From: JAHEJJ01 sp965212205
GTDB lineage: Bacteria; Bacteroidota; Bacteroidia; Flavobacteriales; Flavobacteriaceae
Length of the DNA: 64,000 nt
Assembly (NCBI GenBank): GCA_965212205.1
Contig: CBDBUX010000011.1
Location: 186,001 to 250,000 of the forward strand
Direction: 5' to 3'
A program made the position numbers and the translations under genes. Under the pieces are notes generated by a model. It saw only the letters and a list, made by a program, of their open reading frames with translations, was not told the origin of the DNA and did not search any database. Positions 41,522-50,190 of this stretch are shown in pieces; within the stretch, counting starts at the first letter, position 1; every line of letters begins with the position of its first letter.

Positions 41522-43294
41522 ATGAAAAAGTATTTTAAGTATTCCGTGTACAGCACGCTACTTATTTTGGCACTTACCTTTACTTCCTGTCAGGAAGAAT
41601 TTGAACCCTTACCACAAACAGACGAACAGCAAACCATAATGGCAAACTCTTCGACCGCTAAATTGGTCGAAAATACAGTTTCCAGAGATGGTTCTTTCGA
41701 CAATATTGTGGACGGCGCAAGCTGTTTTGATATTCGATTTCCGTATACCGTAAGAGTAAACGGAGTAGAATTGACTATTGAGTCTGAAGAAGGACTTCAA
41801 CTTATCGAAAATATTTTTGATGAGCTGGAGGATGATGAAGACCTTCTCGAGATTATTTTCCCAGTTACGATCAAGCTAGCAGATTATACCGAGATTACCA
41901 TCGGCAGTCTCGAAGAGCTGCGTGAAATGGCTGAGGAGTGTATCGAAGGAGGAGATGACGATGATATCGAATGTATTGACTTCAAATACCCTATTACCCT
42001 ATATACTTTTGATATTAACGAGGTACAGACCGGTACCGTGGTCGTGGAAAACGACGAAGACCTTAGAAAATTCTTTTCTGGACTTGAAGACGACGACCTG
42101 ATCAGCATCGAATTTCCGATTACTCTTATCAATTATGACGGTTCCGAGATCGTTGTAGATAGTAATGCTGAAATGGCCAATGCCATAGAATCGGCCAAGG
42201 AAGCCTGTGATGAAGATGATGATGATGACTATAATGATGATGATTTCGAAGATGATCGTTTAGATATCTGTTTAACTGCCTGCCCATGGATTGTTAAAGA
42301 AGTGGAGCGCGATTCGCAGAACCTTACAGACCAGTATTTCGAATACCTGATGAATTTCTATGAGGACGGGTCTGTAACTGTTAAGGATCGTAATGGTAAC
42401 ATCATTAATGGTGAATGGAGTACCAGACATACAGATCAGGGTACTAAACTGACGCTGGAATTCGATGTACTTGTCGACTTTACCCTGGAGTGGTTTGTTT
42501 ACGAAATTGGCCCGCATACCATCAAATTATACTCCGAAGGTGGCAACAGGATCATTATGAAGCAGATCTGTGTAGACGACGAAGCTGGTCCTGATACCCT
42601 GAGAGAGATACTTTCAGAGTGCAGCTGGATCATCAAAAAAGTATACAACCAGGGAGAAGAAATCGAAAGATTGATCGGCTATGAATTCAACTTCCTTGGA
42701 GAAGGCGTGGTTACACTTAGTAAAGGTGATATCGTATACCAAGGTACCTGGGAGATTGTTGTAAGTGATGAAGGCCGACTAGTAATGGCTGTTACCATGG
42801 GAGAAGAACCCGGCGTAAGCTTCGAGTGGCCATTGAGGGAAATGGCTAACAAACGATTGAAGTTTGCGGTTGAGGAATACGGCTATGAGCTGGTATTACA
42901 ACGCGTTTGTGAAGACGACCAGGATGGTGATGTGATGGAGATCCGCAATATTCTCTTCGGTGGAGAATGGATGGTTGCCCTGTTCGAACAAGGTGATATG
43001 AACATTACTCAGGAATTTGCCGGATATTCATTCGACTTTGAGCCAGAGCATATTGTAGGAGCCACCTTAGGTGAAACCGGTCCTACTCAGATGGGTCTGT
43101 GGAGAGTGATCCGCAACAGTGAAGGGAAACTGAAAGTCTACCTGAACTTTGGTGACGGCGCACCTCTGGGTGAGCTTACAGACGACTGGCAATTCGTTTC
43201 AATTAATGAAGGCCGTCTCGAACTGAAAAGTATTCGGGAGGATAACGCCAGTGGAGAGGAATATATAGAGACCTTGGTCTTTGAGAAATTATAG
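41522..43294 (+). CDS. Acidic multi-repeat lipoprotein of unknown function
   Basis: The 590-residue product has a lipoprotein signal (LALTFTSC, lipidated Cys23). Residues 68-225 hold four strand motifs at 40-43 residue spacing (FPYTV 73, FPVTI 113, YPITL 156, FPITL 198), each followed by an ELTI/EITI-like strand and an acidic helix. Asp-rich linkers lie at 144-148 and 230-245. Residues 250-590 hold three units of about 113 residues starting CPWIVKEVE (254), CSWIIKKVY (367) and GEWMVALFE (481), each with G-strand-W-type beta pattern resembling lipocalin-like repeats. The Asp stretches could bind calcium. It diverges from the ECF sigma operon. I know no characterised homologue. Confidence 0.85.
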   Translation: MKKYFKYSVYSTLLILALTFTSCQEEFEPLPQTDEQQTIMANSSTAKLVENTVSRDGSFDNIVDGASCFDIRFPYTVRVNGVELTIESEEGLQLIENIFDELEDDEDLLEIIFPVTIKLADYTEITIGSLEELREMAEECIEGGDDDDIECIDFKYPITLYTFDINEVQTGTVVVENDEDLRKFFSGLEDDDLISIEFPITLINYDGSEIVVDSNAEMANAIESAKEACDEDDDDDYNDDDFEDDRLDICLTACPWIVKEVERDSQNLTDQYFEYLMNFYEDGSVTVKDRNGNIINGEWSTRHTDQGTKLTLEFDVLVDFTLEWFVYEIGPHTIKLYSEGGNRIIMKQICVDDEAGPDTLREILSECSWIIKKVYNQGEEIERLIGYEFNFLGEGVVTLSKGDIVYQGTWEIVVSDEGRLVMAVTMGEEPGVSFEWPLREMANKRLKFAVEEYGYELVLQRVCEDDQDGDVMEIRNILFGGEWMVALFEQGDMNITQEFAGYSFDFEPEHIVGATLGETGPTQMGLWRVIRNSEGKLKVYLNFGDGAPLGELTDDWQFVSINEGRLELKSIREDNASGEEYIETLVFEKL

Positions 43295-43351
43295 ATGAAT
43301 AACCCACTTTGAAGGGTACGTAAAATACCTTATTTGCCCCAATTTTGCAGG

Positions 43352-43390
43352 AAAGGGTAGCTTCGGAAAGAAGTTGCCCTTTTTCTTTTT
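43352..43390 (+). terminator. Strong intrinsic terminator after the acidic lipoprotein gene
   Basis: A continuous 13-bp stem pairs 43352-43364 (AAAGGGTAGCTTC) with 43370-43382 (GAAGTTGCCCTTT), with two G-U pairs and a GGAAA loop, followed by a T-rich tract to 43390. Confidence 0.9.
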
Positions 43391-43431
43391 AGAATTCGGC
43401 CCTGATTTTTCCACGATCCCAGCTATATCAT

Positions 43432-43439
43432 TAAATTTG
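43432..43439 (+). promoter_or_regulatory. -7 promoter element of ffh
   Basis: TAAATTTG, an exact TANNTTTG match, 26 bases before the ffh start codon. Confidence 0.6.
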
Positions 43440-43465
43440 CAGTTCGCGTTAAACCACATAATATC

Positions 43466-44794
43466 ATGTTCGATAATTTAAGCGATAAACTCGATAAGGC
43501 TCTTCACGTCCTAAAAGGGCATGGACAGATTACGGAGATCAATGTTGCCGAGACCACCAAAGAAGTCCGGAGAGCTTTGCTCGATGCGGATGTTAACTTT
43601 AAGATCGCCAAGGAATTTACCAACAGTGTCCGTGAAAAGGCATTGGGTCAAAATGTACTGACCGCCCTGAAGCCTGGCCAGCTGATGATAAAAATCGTAA
43701 AAGATGAACTGACCACGCTTATGGGAGGTGATTCTGAAGGGATTAATCTTTCGGGTCAGCCTACGGTAATTCTGATGTCGGGTCTGCAGGGTTCCGGTAA
43801 AACCACTTTTTCAGGGAAACTGGCAAATTACCTTAAGAATAAGAAAAGCAAAAATCCGCTGCTGGTAGCCTGTGATGTCTACCGACCCGCAGCTATAGAC
43901 CAGTTGCATGTTGTCGGTGAGCAAATAGGCGTAGAGGTGTTTTCCGATAGAGAAAATTCGGACCCGGTAAGCCTAGCAAAGGCCGGTGTGAAATATGCCA
44001 AGGAAAATGGTCTTAATGCCGTTATCATAGATACCGCAGGACGATTAGCCGTAGATGAGCAAATGATGACCGAGATCGCGAATATCCGCGAAGCAGTAAG
44101 CCCACAGGAAACGCTTTTTGTAGTCGATGCCATGACAGGGCAGGATGCGGTAAACACGGCTAAAGCGTTCAACGATGTGCTTAACTTTGATGGTGTTGTA
44201 TTGACCAAACTCGATGGTGACACCAGGGGTGGTGCTGCGATATCGATCAAATCGGTGGTGAATAAACCCATTAAATTCATCGGAACCGGTGAAAAAATGG
44301 AAGCTATCGACGTTTTTTATCCTGCACGAATGGCCGAGCGGATATTAGGCATGGGCGATGTGGTCTCACTGGTAGAACGAGCCCAGGAACAGTACGACGA
44401 AGAAGAAGCCAGAAGGATTCAGAAAAAGATCGCTAAGAACAGGTTTGGTTTCGATGATTTCTTAAAGCAGATCCAGCAGATCAAGAAAATGGGCAATATG
44501 AAAGACCTGATGGGAATGATCCCGGGCGCCGGAAAGGCGCTGAAAGGCCTCGATATCCCAGATGATGCCTTTAAACATGTGGAGGCGATTATCTTTTCGA
44601 TGACACCTGAAGAGCGTGCAGACCCGTCTAAGCTGAATGCCAGCCGGAAAAAACGCGTGGCCAAGGGGAGTGGAAGAAGTATCCAGGAAGTAAATCAATT
44701 GCTGAAGCAGTTCAACCAGATGAGCAAAATGATGAAAATGATGCAGGGTGGCGGAGGCAAGAAGATGATGCAGATGATGCAGAATATGCGCTAG
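43466..44794 (+). CDS. ffh: Signal recognition particle protein Ffh
   Basis: Ffh binds signal sequences at the ribosome and delivers them to FtsY and SecYEG. The 442-residue product has the N domain (residues 1-90), the GTPase domain with P-loop SGLQGSGKTT at 105-114, the VDTAGR-type motif (IIDTAGRLAVDE), TKLDGDTRGG and a methionine-rich M domain ending in a run of Lys and Met. Length and order are standard. It has its own promoter and is separated from the upstream gene by a terminator. Confidence 0.99.
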   Translation: MFDNLSDKLDKALHVLKGHGQITEINVAETTKEVRRALLDADVNFKIAKEFTNSVREKALGQNVLTALKPGQLMIKIVKDELTTLMGGDSEGINLSGQPTVILMSGLQGSGKTTFSGKLANYLKNKKSKNPLLVACDVYRPAAIDQLHVVGEQIGVEVFSDRENSDPVSLAKAGVKYAKENGLNAVIIDTAGRLAVDEQMMTEIANIREAVSPQETLFVVDAMTGQDAVNTAKAFNDVLNFDGVVLTKLDGDTRGGAAISIKSVVNKPIKFIGTGEKMEAIDVFYPARMAERILGMGDVVSLVERAQEQYDEEEARRIQKKIAKNRFGFDDFLKQIQQIKKMGNMKDLMGMIPGAGKALKGLDIPDDAFKHVEAIIFSMTPEERADPSKLNASRKKRVAKGSGRSIQEVNQLLKQFNQMSKMMKMMQGGGGKKMMQMMQNMR

Positions 44795-44825
44795 AGGGCC
44801 TGGTGTTTGGAGTGGGCAGTTGTAT

Positions 44826-44856
44826 TTTGCAGAAAGTTCTATTCCACGTAAATTTA
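44826..44856 (+). promoter_or_regulatory. Promoter of folD
   Basis: TTTG at 44826-44829, a 19-bp spacer and TAAATTTA at 44849-44856 (one mismatch), 43 bases before the folD start. Confidence 0.55.
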
Positions 44857-44899
44857 GCTCCTAAATTTTTCAAACCGCTACTGAAAACTGTATACTGAT

Positions 44900-45781
44900 A
44901 TGACCATTCTCGACGGAAAAAAACTCTCCAATCAGATCAAAGAAGAAATCGCCGCTGAAGTGGTATCCATCAAAGAGAGGGGTGAAAAGGTCCCTCACCT
45001 GGCTGCGGTATTGGTGGGTAACGACGGTGCAAGCCTTACCTATGTGGGCAGTAAAGTACGTTCCTGTGAGAGAATCGGTTACCAGTCGACCCTTAAACAT
45101 TTACCGGAGGAAACCACTGAGGAGGAATTATTGGCCGTTGTAAAGCAACTCAATGAAGATCCAGATATAGATGGTTATATCGTTCAACTTCCTCTGCCGA
45201 AGCATATCGATGAGGAAAAAGTGCTTTTGGCGGTACACCCCGACAAGGATGTTGATGGTTTTCACCCGGCCAACTTTGGGAAAATGGCACTTGATATGGA
45301 AACCTTCATCCCGGCTACTCCCTTTGGCATTATGGAGATGTTAAAGCGATATGAAGTGGAAACGGAAGGCAAACATGCTGTTGTTATAGGCAGAAGCCAT
45401 ATCGTAGGGCGGCCCATGAGTATTCTGCTCAGTAGAAAAGGGAAACCAGGAAATGCCACGGTTACCATTTGTCATAGCCGAACCAGGGATATTAAATCCA
45501 TTACCAGGGAAGCCGATATCATCGTTTCGGCCCTGGGGATTCCTCATTTTCTAAAAGCAGATATGGTTAAGGATGGTGCCGTAATCATCGATGTTGGGAT
45601 AACCCGGGTTCCTGATCCGGGCCGAGAGCGAGGTTATTATATTGCCGGGGATGTAGATTTTAAGGCGGTAAGTGAAAAAGCCTCCTATATTACCCCTGTA
45701 CCAGGTGGTGTTGGCCCCATGACCATTGCTATGTTGCTAAAGAATACCTTGTTGGCAAGGGAACGCCATTCGGGTCAATAG
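44900..45781 (+). CDS. folD: Bifunctional methylenetetrahydrofolate dehydrogenase / methenyltetrahydrofolate cyclohydrolase
   Basis: FolD interconverts one-carbon units on folate with NADP. The 293-residue product has the family motifs VGNDGASLTYVGSKVRSCER near residues 38-57 with the catalytic lysine, GYIVQLPLPKHID near residues 92-104, DVDGFHPANFGKM, IGRSHIVGRPMSILL near residues 164-178 and PVPGGVGPMTIAMLLKNTL at the end. Standard length. Confidence 0.98.
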   Translation: MTILDGKKLSNQIKEEIAAEVVSIKERGEKVPHLAAVLVGNDGASLTYVGSKVRSCERIGYQSTLKHLPEETTEEELLAVVKQLNEDPDIDGYIVQLPLPKHIDEEKVLLAVHPDKDVDGFHPANFGKMALDMETFIPATPFGIMEMLKRYEVETEGKHAVVIGRSHIVGRPMSILLSRKGKPGNATVTICHSRTRDIKSITREADIIVSALGIPHFLKADMVKDGAVIIDVGITRVPDPGRERGYYIAGDVDFKAVSEKASYITPVPGGVGPMTIAMLLKNTLLARERHSGQ

Positions 45782-45802
45782 TGATATTATCAGCATTTTA
45801 TT

Positions 45803-45943
45803 TTACAATCTTGTAGGTATAACCGATTCTGTGGTGTCACCGGGAGTGACCACATCGAGGTCATTACCACCTTCGTCGTTGGTACAGCTACCCATATAAA
45901 CAAAGCCAGAGAGGCAAAGGAGAATAAGCAGAATCTTTTTCAT
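45803..45943 (-). CDS. Very small lipoprotein, 46 residues
   Basis: A 47-codon minus-strand frame starts at ATG 45943 and ends at TAA 45803-45805. It encodes MKKILLILLCLSGFVYMGSC, a textbook lipoprotein signal with two N-terminal lysines, a hydrophobic core and lipobox MGSC (Cys20), then a 26-residue mature peptide rich in Asp, Thr and Gly (TNDEGGNDLDVVTPGDTTES) ending VIPTRL. No function is known. It lies alone between folD and a divergent lipoprotein esterase. Confidence 0.65.
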   Translation of the reverse strand: MKKILLILLCLSGFVYMGSCTNDEGGNDLDVVTPGDTTESVIPTRL

Positions 45944-46015
45944 AACTCCATAATTTAGCAGGTATAGATTACCAAGTTACTATACTAACATAACGCATAA
46001 TTGTACTGATTCTTA

Positions 46016-46046
46016 TTTGCCGCCTTAAGGGAAAAATGTACCTTTT
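46016..46046 (+). promoter_or_regulatory. Candidate promoter of the lipoprotein esterase gene
   Basis: TTTG at 46016-46019, a 19-bp spacer and TACCTTTT at 46039-46046 (one mismatch to TANNTTTG), 17 bases before the start codon. Confidence 0.5.
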
Positions 46047-46063
46047 GGCTAAAATCAGTAAAT

Positions 46064-47791
46064 ATGCGAATTTCCTTGGCTTTACTATCCTTATTTGCTC
46101 TGATGTTGCTAAGTTGTCAGCCTGCCGATGAGCTTCCTTCAATTTCGGTTTCTACATCGCAACATCTGCAAGACACACCTGTTGACGGCAGGTTATTATT
46201 GATGTTTGCAGATAATGATGAACTCGAACCGCGTTTCCAGATCAATGCTGGCTTAAATGGCCAGATCGTTTTTGGGATGAATGTTGAGGGTTGGCAAAAA
46301 GGTCAGGATATTAGCATCGATCCGGAAATATTCGGTTACCCATATCCCAGCCTTCAGGATATACCTGCCGGTGAATATTGGGTGCAGGCATTGTTTCATG
46401 TATATGAGACATTCAATCTAGCGAGCGGTCAAACCGTTAAGTTGCCTATGGATAACGGTGAAGGACAGCAATGGAACAGGTCGCCAGGCAACCTATATAG
46501 CGAACCAACTAAAATCACCGTTAGTGAAAAAGGCATCCCCTCTATAGACCTTGAGATGGATCAGATCATACCTGCCATAAAAGAGCCCGAGGATACTGAA
46601 TGGATTAAACATATCAGGATAAAGTCTGAAAAACTTTCCGAATTCTGGGGAAGAGACATGTATTTGGGAGCTCATATCTTACTGCCTAAGGATTTCGATG
46701 ATCACCCTGAAGCAAGCTATCCTTTAATGGTGTTTCACGGGCATTTCCCGTCCGATTTTGGTGGCTTTAGAACCACACCTCCAGATGAGGATCTGGAACC
46801 CGTATTCTCCGAGCGCTTCAACGTGGAGGGATATAATCTCATTCAACAACAGGAGGCATATGACTTCTATAAAAGATGGACCTCACCCGATTTCCCGCGA
46901 TTTCTGATCATTGAAATTCAGCACCCAACACCTTATTACGACGATTCATATGCGGTAAACTCTGCCAGTCAGGGGCCCTATGGAGATGCCATCACATACG
47001 AGTTGATACCCTATATCGAAGAGAAGTTCAGAGGTATTGGCCAGGGCTGGTCTCGATTTTTGTACGGGGGTTCTACCGGTGGTTGGGAGGCCCTTGCAGT
47101 GCAGGTAAAATACCCCAACGAGTATAACGGATGCTTTGCGGCCTGCCCGGATCCCATCGATTTTAGTGCTTATTGCCTGACAAATATCTATGAAGATAAG
47201 AATGCCTATTATTACGATAGTCCGCATAAAAATCTTGAAGTGCCGGCCCACCGGGATTATCTGGGCAATTTACAGACCACAGTTCGGGAGTACAATCATC
47301 TGGAACTGGCTCTGGGCGATAAATCGCGTTCGGGGCAGCAATGGGATATTTGGGAGGCCACATATTCGCCCCAGGCTGAAGATGGATATCCGGTAAGGAT
47401 TTGGGATAAAAAAACCGGGGACATCGATCCTTCGGTGGCGGAATATTGGCGGGAAAATTACGATCTGAGGCATATTCTGGAACGCGACTGGGACAAATTG
47501 GGAGATCAGTTAAGAGGAAAGATCCACATCTATTGTGGTGATATGGATAATTATTATTTAAACAACGCGGTGTATCGGATGGAAGAATTTTTGGAAAATA
47601 CCACAGATCCCTATTACGAAGGAGAGGTGTTATATGGTGATCGTGCAGAACATTGCTGGAATGGGGATCCTGATCTGCCGAACCATTTATCCAGGCTTCG
47701 CTACAATAGTATGTACGTAGCCAAAATCATGCAAAGGATTGCCACCAGCGCACCGCCTGGAGCAGATCTTAAAAGCTGGCGCTATCCTTGA
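46064..47791 (+). CDS. Lipoprotein with alpha/beta-hydrolase (esterase) domain
   Basis: The 575-residue product has a lipobox at LMLLSC (Cys18), an N-terminal beta domain of about 150 residues (RLLLMFADNDELEPRFQINA near residues 43-62) and a C-terminal esterase-D-like alpha/beta hydrolase from about residue 195. The nucleophile elbow is FLYGGSTGGWEA with Ser337, YPLMVFHGHFP near 219-229 forms the oxyanion region and the histidine is probably in GDRAEHCWNG near residue 543. It would act at the cell envelope on an unknown ester. It was not assigned to a specific enzyme. Confidence 0.8.
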   Translation: MRISLALLSLFALMLLSCQPADELPSISVSTSQHLQDTPVDGRLLLMFADNDELEPRFQINAGLNGQIVFGMNVEGWQKGQDISIDPEIFGYPYPSLQDIPAGEYWVQALFHVYETFNLASGQTVKLPMDNGEGQQWNRSPGNLYSEPTKITVSEKGIPSIDLEMDQIIPAIKEPEDTEWIKHIRIKSEKLSEFWGRDMYLGAHILLPKDFDDHPEASYPLMVFHGHFPSDFGGFRTTPPDEDLEPVFSERFNVEGYNLIQQQEAYDFYKRWTSPDFPRFLIIEIQHPTPYYDDSYAVNSASQGPYGDAITYELIPYIEEKFRGIGQGWSRFLYGGSTGGWEALAVQVKYPNEYNGCFAACPDPIDFSAYCLTNIYEDKNAYYYDSPHKNLEVPAHRDYLGNLQTTVREYNHLELALGDKSRSGQQWDIWEATYSPQAEDGYPVRIWDKKTGDIDPSVAEYWRENYDLRHILERDWDKLGDQLRGKIHIYCGDMDNYYLNNAVYRMEEFLENTTDPYYEGEVLYGDRAEHCWNGDPDLPNHLSRLRYNSMYVAKIMQRIATSAPPGADLKSWRYP

Positions 47792-47847
47792 TATTGCTTA
47801 TGATGTAGTTCGTTCTGATAGAATACTAAAACCGATATTAATCAACT

Positions 47848-48045
47848 ATGGAAGCTCGTAAATTGTTAGCTCAGATTTTGGCTGCTATCGTACTTTATGT
47901 AGCCATCTCTCTCATTCTTGAAAAGGACTACAGCCCGGAAATTCTATATCGGGAAATCCTCGAGGGTCTGGTTTTCGGGCTGGTGTATGGAGTCATTATC
48001 TGGCTTAGTGCCCGTTGGCGGAAAAACAAAAAAAGTGAAGATTGA
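47848..48045 (+). CDS. Small membrane protein, 65 residues
   Basis: The product has two hydrophobic segments (LLAQILAAIVLYVAISLIL near residues 6-24 and VFGLVYGVIIWLSA near residues 42-55) joined by a polar loop (EKDYSPEILYREI) and ends in a basic tail RWRKNKKSED. It is therefore likely a two-pass inner membrane protein with both ends in the cytosol. It sits 56 bases after the esterase gene on the same strand. I do not recognise a family. Confidence 0.6.
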   Translation: MEARKLLAQILAAIVLYVAISLILEKDYSPEILYREILEGLVFGLVYGVIIWLSARWRKNKKSED

Positions 48046-48138
48046 AACTCTTCAAAGTATTTTGGTACAAAATGAACATCGGGTGAGTAACTTAGAAAGA
48101 TATTCAATGTCAAGCGTTAATTCAAAGTGTTCGGAAAT

Positions 48139-49752
48139 ATGATCGCAAAGTCGGAACAAGCCAAACTCAGGGGTATGCTTTTTCGCCATTTGGATGGATT
48201 GGTAACAGCTCCTACAGCTTATGAACTCCTCGAAAAGGGGGTGTGGGATCGGCTGGCGAAGAATAACAACGGTTTCCTCGATACACTGTCAAAGGATTTC
48301 AAAGCAAACGAAGGTTATCTAAACGTGGCCCTGCGAATTTTGTGTTCACAGGGATGGTTTACTCAGCAAGTAGATAATAGCGATAATACCGTTTATTTTT
48401 CGATTACCTCAAAAGGGCTTTATGCAAAGAAATATGCCGGTCTTTACGGAGAGGCTGTAGAACTGATCAGATTCAGTGCTAAGTATCATCCACGAAAATT
48501 TGAAAAGGCCCCATTTCACAAACTAGAGCAATTGTTCGCTCACTTCCGATCCGATTTCGGTACTAAACCGGCTAAGGAACCGGAAGAAGAGGAAGTAAGG
48601 CAACAGGTATTAGGCCATATTGAAGGTATTATCCTTGGTCCCACCATTGTGCGTCTGGGTATGAGCGGAATGTTTCATAAGTATTTTATGGAAACGCGTT
48701 TTACGCCAGATGAGTTCCACCAGGACCCAGAGAGCTTTATGCGATTATTGGATATATTCGTTTATTTCGATTGGTTTCAGAAGAAGGGCGAAGCCTATCA
48801 ATTTACTGAAAAAGGTCTTTTTTTCGCTAAAAGGGCAAGTGCCTACGGGGTAACGGTTTCTTATCTGCCGACACTCAGAAAGCTCGATGAACTTATTTTT
48901 GGCAATCCATTGCTCCTGCGAAACCCGGGCGAAGACGCAACAGAGATCCATGTAGACCGGGCTATGAATGTCTGGGGTAGTGGTGGTGCTCATACCGCCT
49001 ATTTCAAAGTTGTGGATAATATTATCGTTGATATCTTTAATAGGCCTATCGACCAACAGCCAAAAGGAATTCTGGATATGGGCTGTGGTAATGGTGCCTT
49101 CCTGGAACATCTTTTTAATGTGATAGAAAAAAGGACATTAAGGGGCGAATTACTCGAAGAATTTCCCTTGGTGTTGGTTGGGGTAGATTATAACGAAACC
49201 GCCCTCAAAATAACACGGGCTAATCTTGTAAAGGCCGATATTTGGGCGAAAGTTATTTGGGGAGATATCGGAAGGCCACATGAACTGGCCGACACCTTGA
49301 AAAAAGATTATGATGTGAATCTGGGGGAACTCTTGAATGTAAGAACGTTTCTAGATCATAATCGTGTTTGGAACCCTCCGGCAAAGCCAGATACTCATAG
49401 ATCCAGTATATCTACAGGTGCCTTTTCTTTCAAGGGAGAAAGGATCAATAATAACCTGGTGGAAGATTCATTGCGGGAACATTTTGAGAACTGGGCTCCT
49501 TATGTAAAAAGATTTGGTTTGCTGGTTATCGAATTACATACCGTTTCACCCGTATTGGTGGCACAAAATATTGGACGTACACCAGCTACCGCCTACGATG
49601 CCACTCATGGTTACTCCGATCAGTACATAGTAGAAATACCAGTGTTCATAAAAGTGCTGAAAGAAGCAGGTCTTCAACCCGATCTGAAGTATTCCCGAAC
49701 GTTTCCCGATAGCGATTTGGCAACGGTTACGGTAAACCTGGTCCGGGCCTAG
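48139..49752 (+). CDS. Class I SAM-dependent methyltransferase with duplicated N-terminal unit
   Basis: The 537-residue product ends in a class I methyltransferase domain: motif I GILDMGCGNGAFLEHL near residues 310-325, the acidic VLVGVDYNETAL strand near 346 and a late region VKRFGLLVIELHTVSP. The first 240 residues contain two copies of a winged-helix-like unit: residues 15-105 (RHLDGLVTAPTAYELL, ITSKGLYAKKYAGLYG) and 158-236 (GHIEGIILGPTIVRLG, FTEKGLFFAKRASAYG). The substrate is unknown; the layout recalls acetylserotonin-type O-methyltransferases, which have one such dimerisation unit. ATG 48139 was preferred to GTG 48127. Confidence 0.8.
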   Translation: MIAKSEQAKLRGMLFRHLDGLVTAPTAYELLEKGVWDRLAKNNNGFLDTLSKDFKANEGYLNVALRILCSQGWFTQQVDNSDNTVYFSITSKGLYAKKYAGLYGEAVELIRFSAKYHPRKFEKAPFHKLEQLFAHFRSDFGTKPAKEPEEEEVRQQVLGHIEGIILGPTIVRLGMSGMFHKYFMETRFTPDEFHQDPESFMRLLDIFVYFDWFQKKGEAYQFTEKGLFFAKRASAYGVTVSYLPTLRKLDELIFGNPLLLRNPGEDATEIHVDRAMNVWGSGGAHTAYFKVVDNIIVDIFNRPIDQQPKGILDMGCGNGAFLEHLFNVIEKRTLRGELLEEFPLVLVGVDYNETALKITRANLVKADIWAKVIWGDIGRPHELADTLKKDYDVNLGELLNVRTFLDHNRVWNPPAKPDTHRSSISTGAFSFKGERINNNLVEDSLREHFENWAPYVKRFGLLVIELHTVSPVLVAQNIGRTPATAYDATHGYSDQYIVEIPVFIKVLKEAGLQPDLKYSRTFPDSDLATVTVNLVRA

Positions 49753-49756
49753 GACC

Positions 49757-50176
49757 TTATTTTGCAAATAATTGCCCCGTATCTTTAAAGGCTTTAAACT
49801 CCAGGGCATTGCCAGCCGGATCCTTGAAGAACATTGTGGCCTGTTCCCCAACCTCTCCTTCAAATCGGATATAAGGTTCAATGATAAATTCGATGCCCTT
49901 GTTGCGGATATGATCTGCAAATTTTTGAAAATCCTCCCAGGGTAAGACTACACCATAATGTGGAACGGGAACATGCTTTCCGTCTACAGGGTTGTTATGC
50001 AGCTCATCTTCCGTTTTAGGTTTATAGTGGATTACTAATTGATGTCCAAAAAGGTTAAAATCTACCCAATGTTCACTGCTTCTACCTTCTTCACAATTCA
50101 AAACATCGCGATAAAAGTTCCGGCATTCAGCCAGATTATGTACAGGAATGGCAATATGAAATGGACTTAAACTCAT
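49757..50176 (-). CDS. VOC-family (glyoxalase/dioxygenase fold) protein
   Basis: The 139-residue product has the two beta-alpha-beta-beta-beta modules of the vicinal oxygen chelate fold: PFHIAIPVHNLAECRNFYRD at residues 5-24 and FFKDPAGNALEFKAF near residues 117-131. Candidate metal ligands are His7, His70-ish in HYGVV and Glu127 of LEFK. The substrate is unknown. Its stop lies 4 bases from the stop of the methyltransferase gene and 14 bases downstream of the alpha/beta hydrolase gene, with which it likely forms an operon. Confidence 0.85.
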   Translation of the reverse strand: MSLSPFHIAIPVHNLAECRNFYRDVLNCEEGRSSEHWVDFNLFGHQLVIHYKPKTEDELHNNPVDGKHVPVPHYGVVLPWEDFQKFADHIRNKGIEFIIEPYIRFEGEVGEQATMFFKDPAGNALEFKAFKDTGQLFAK

Positions 50177-50190
50177 GTTCTAAAAATACG

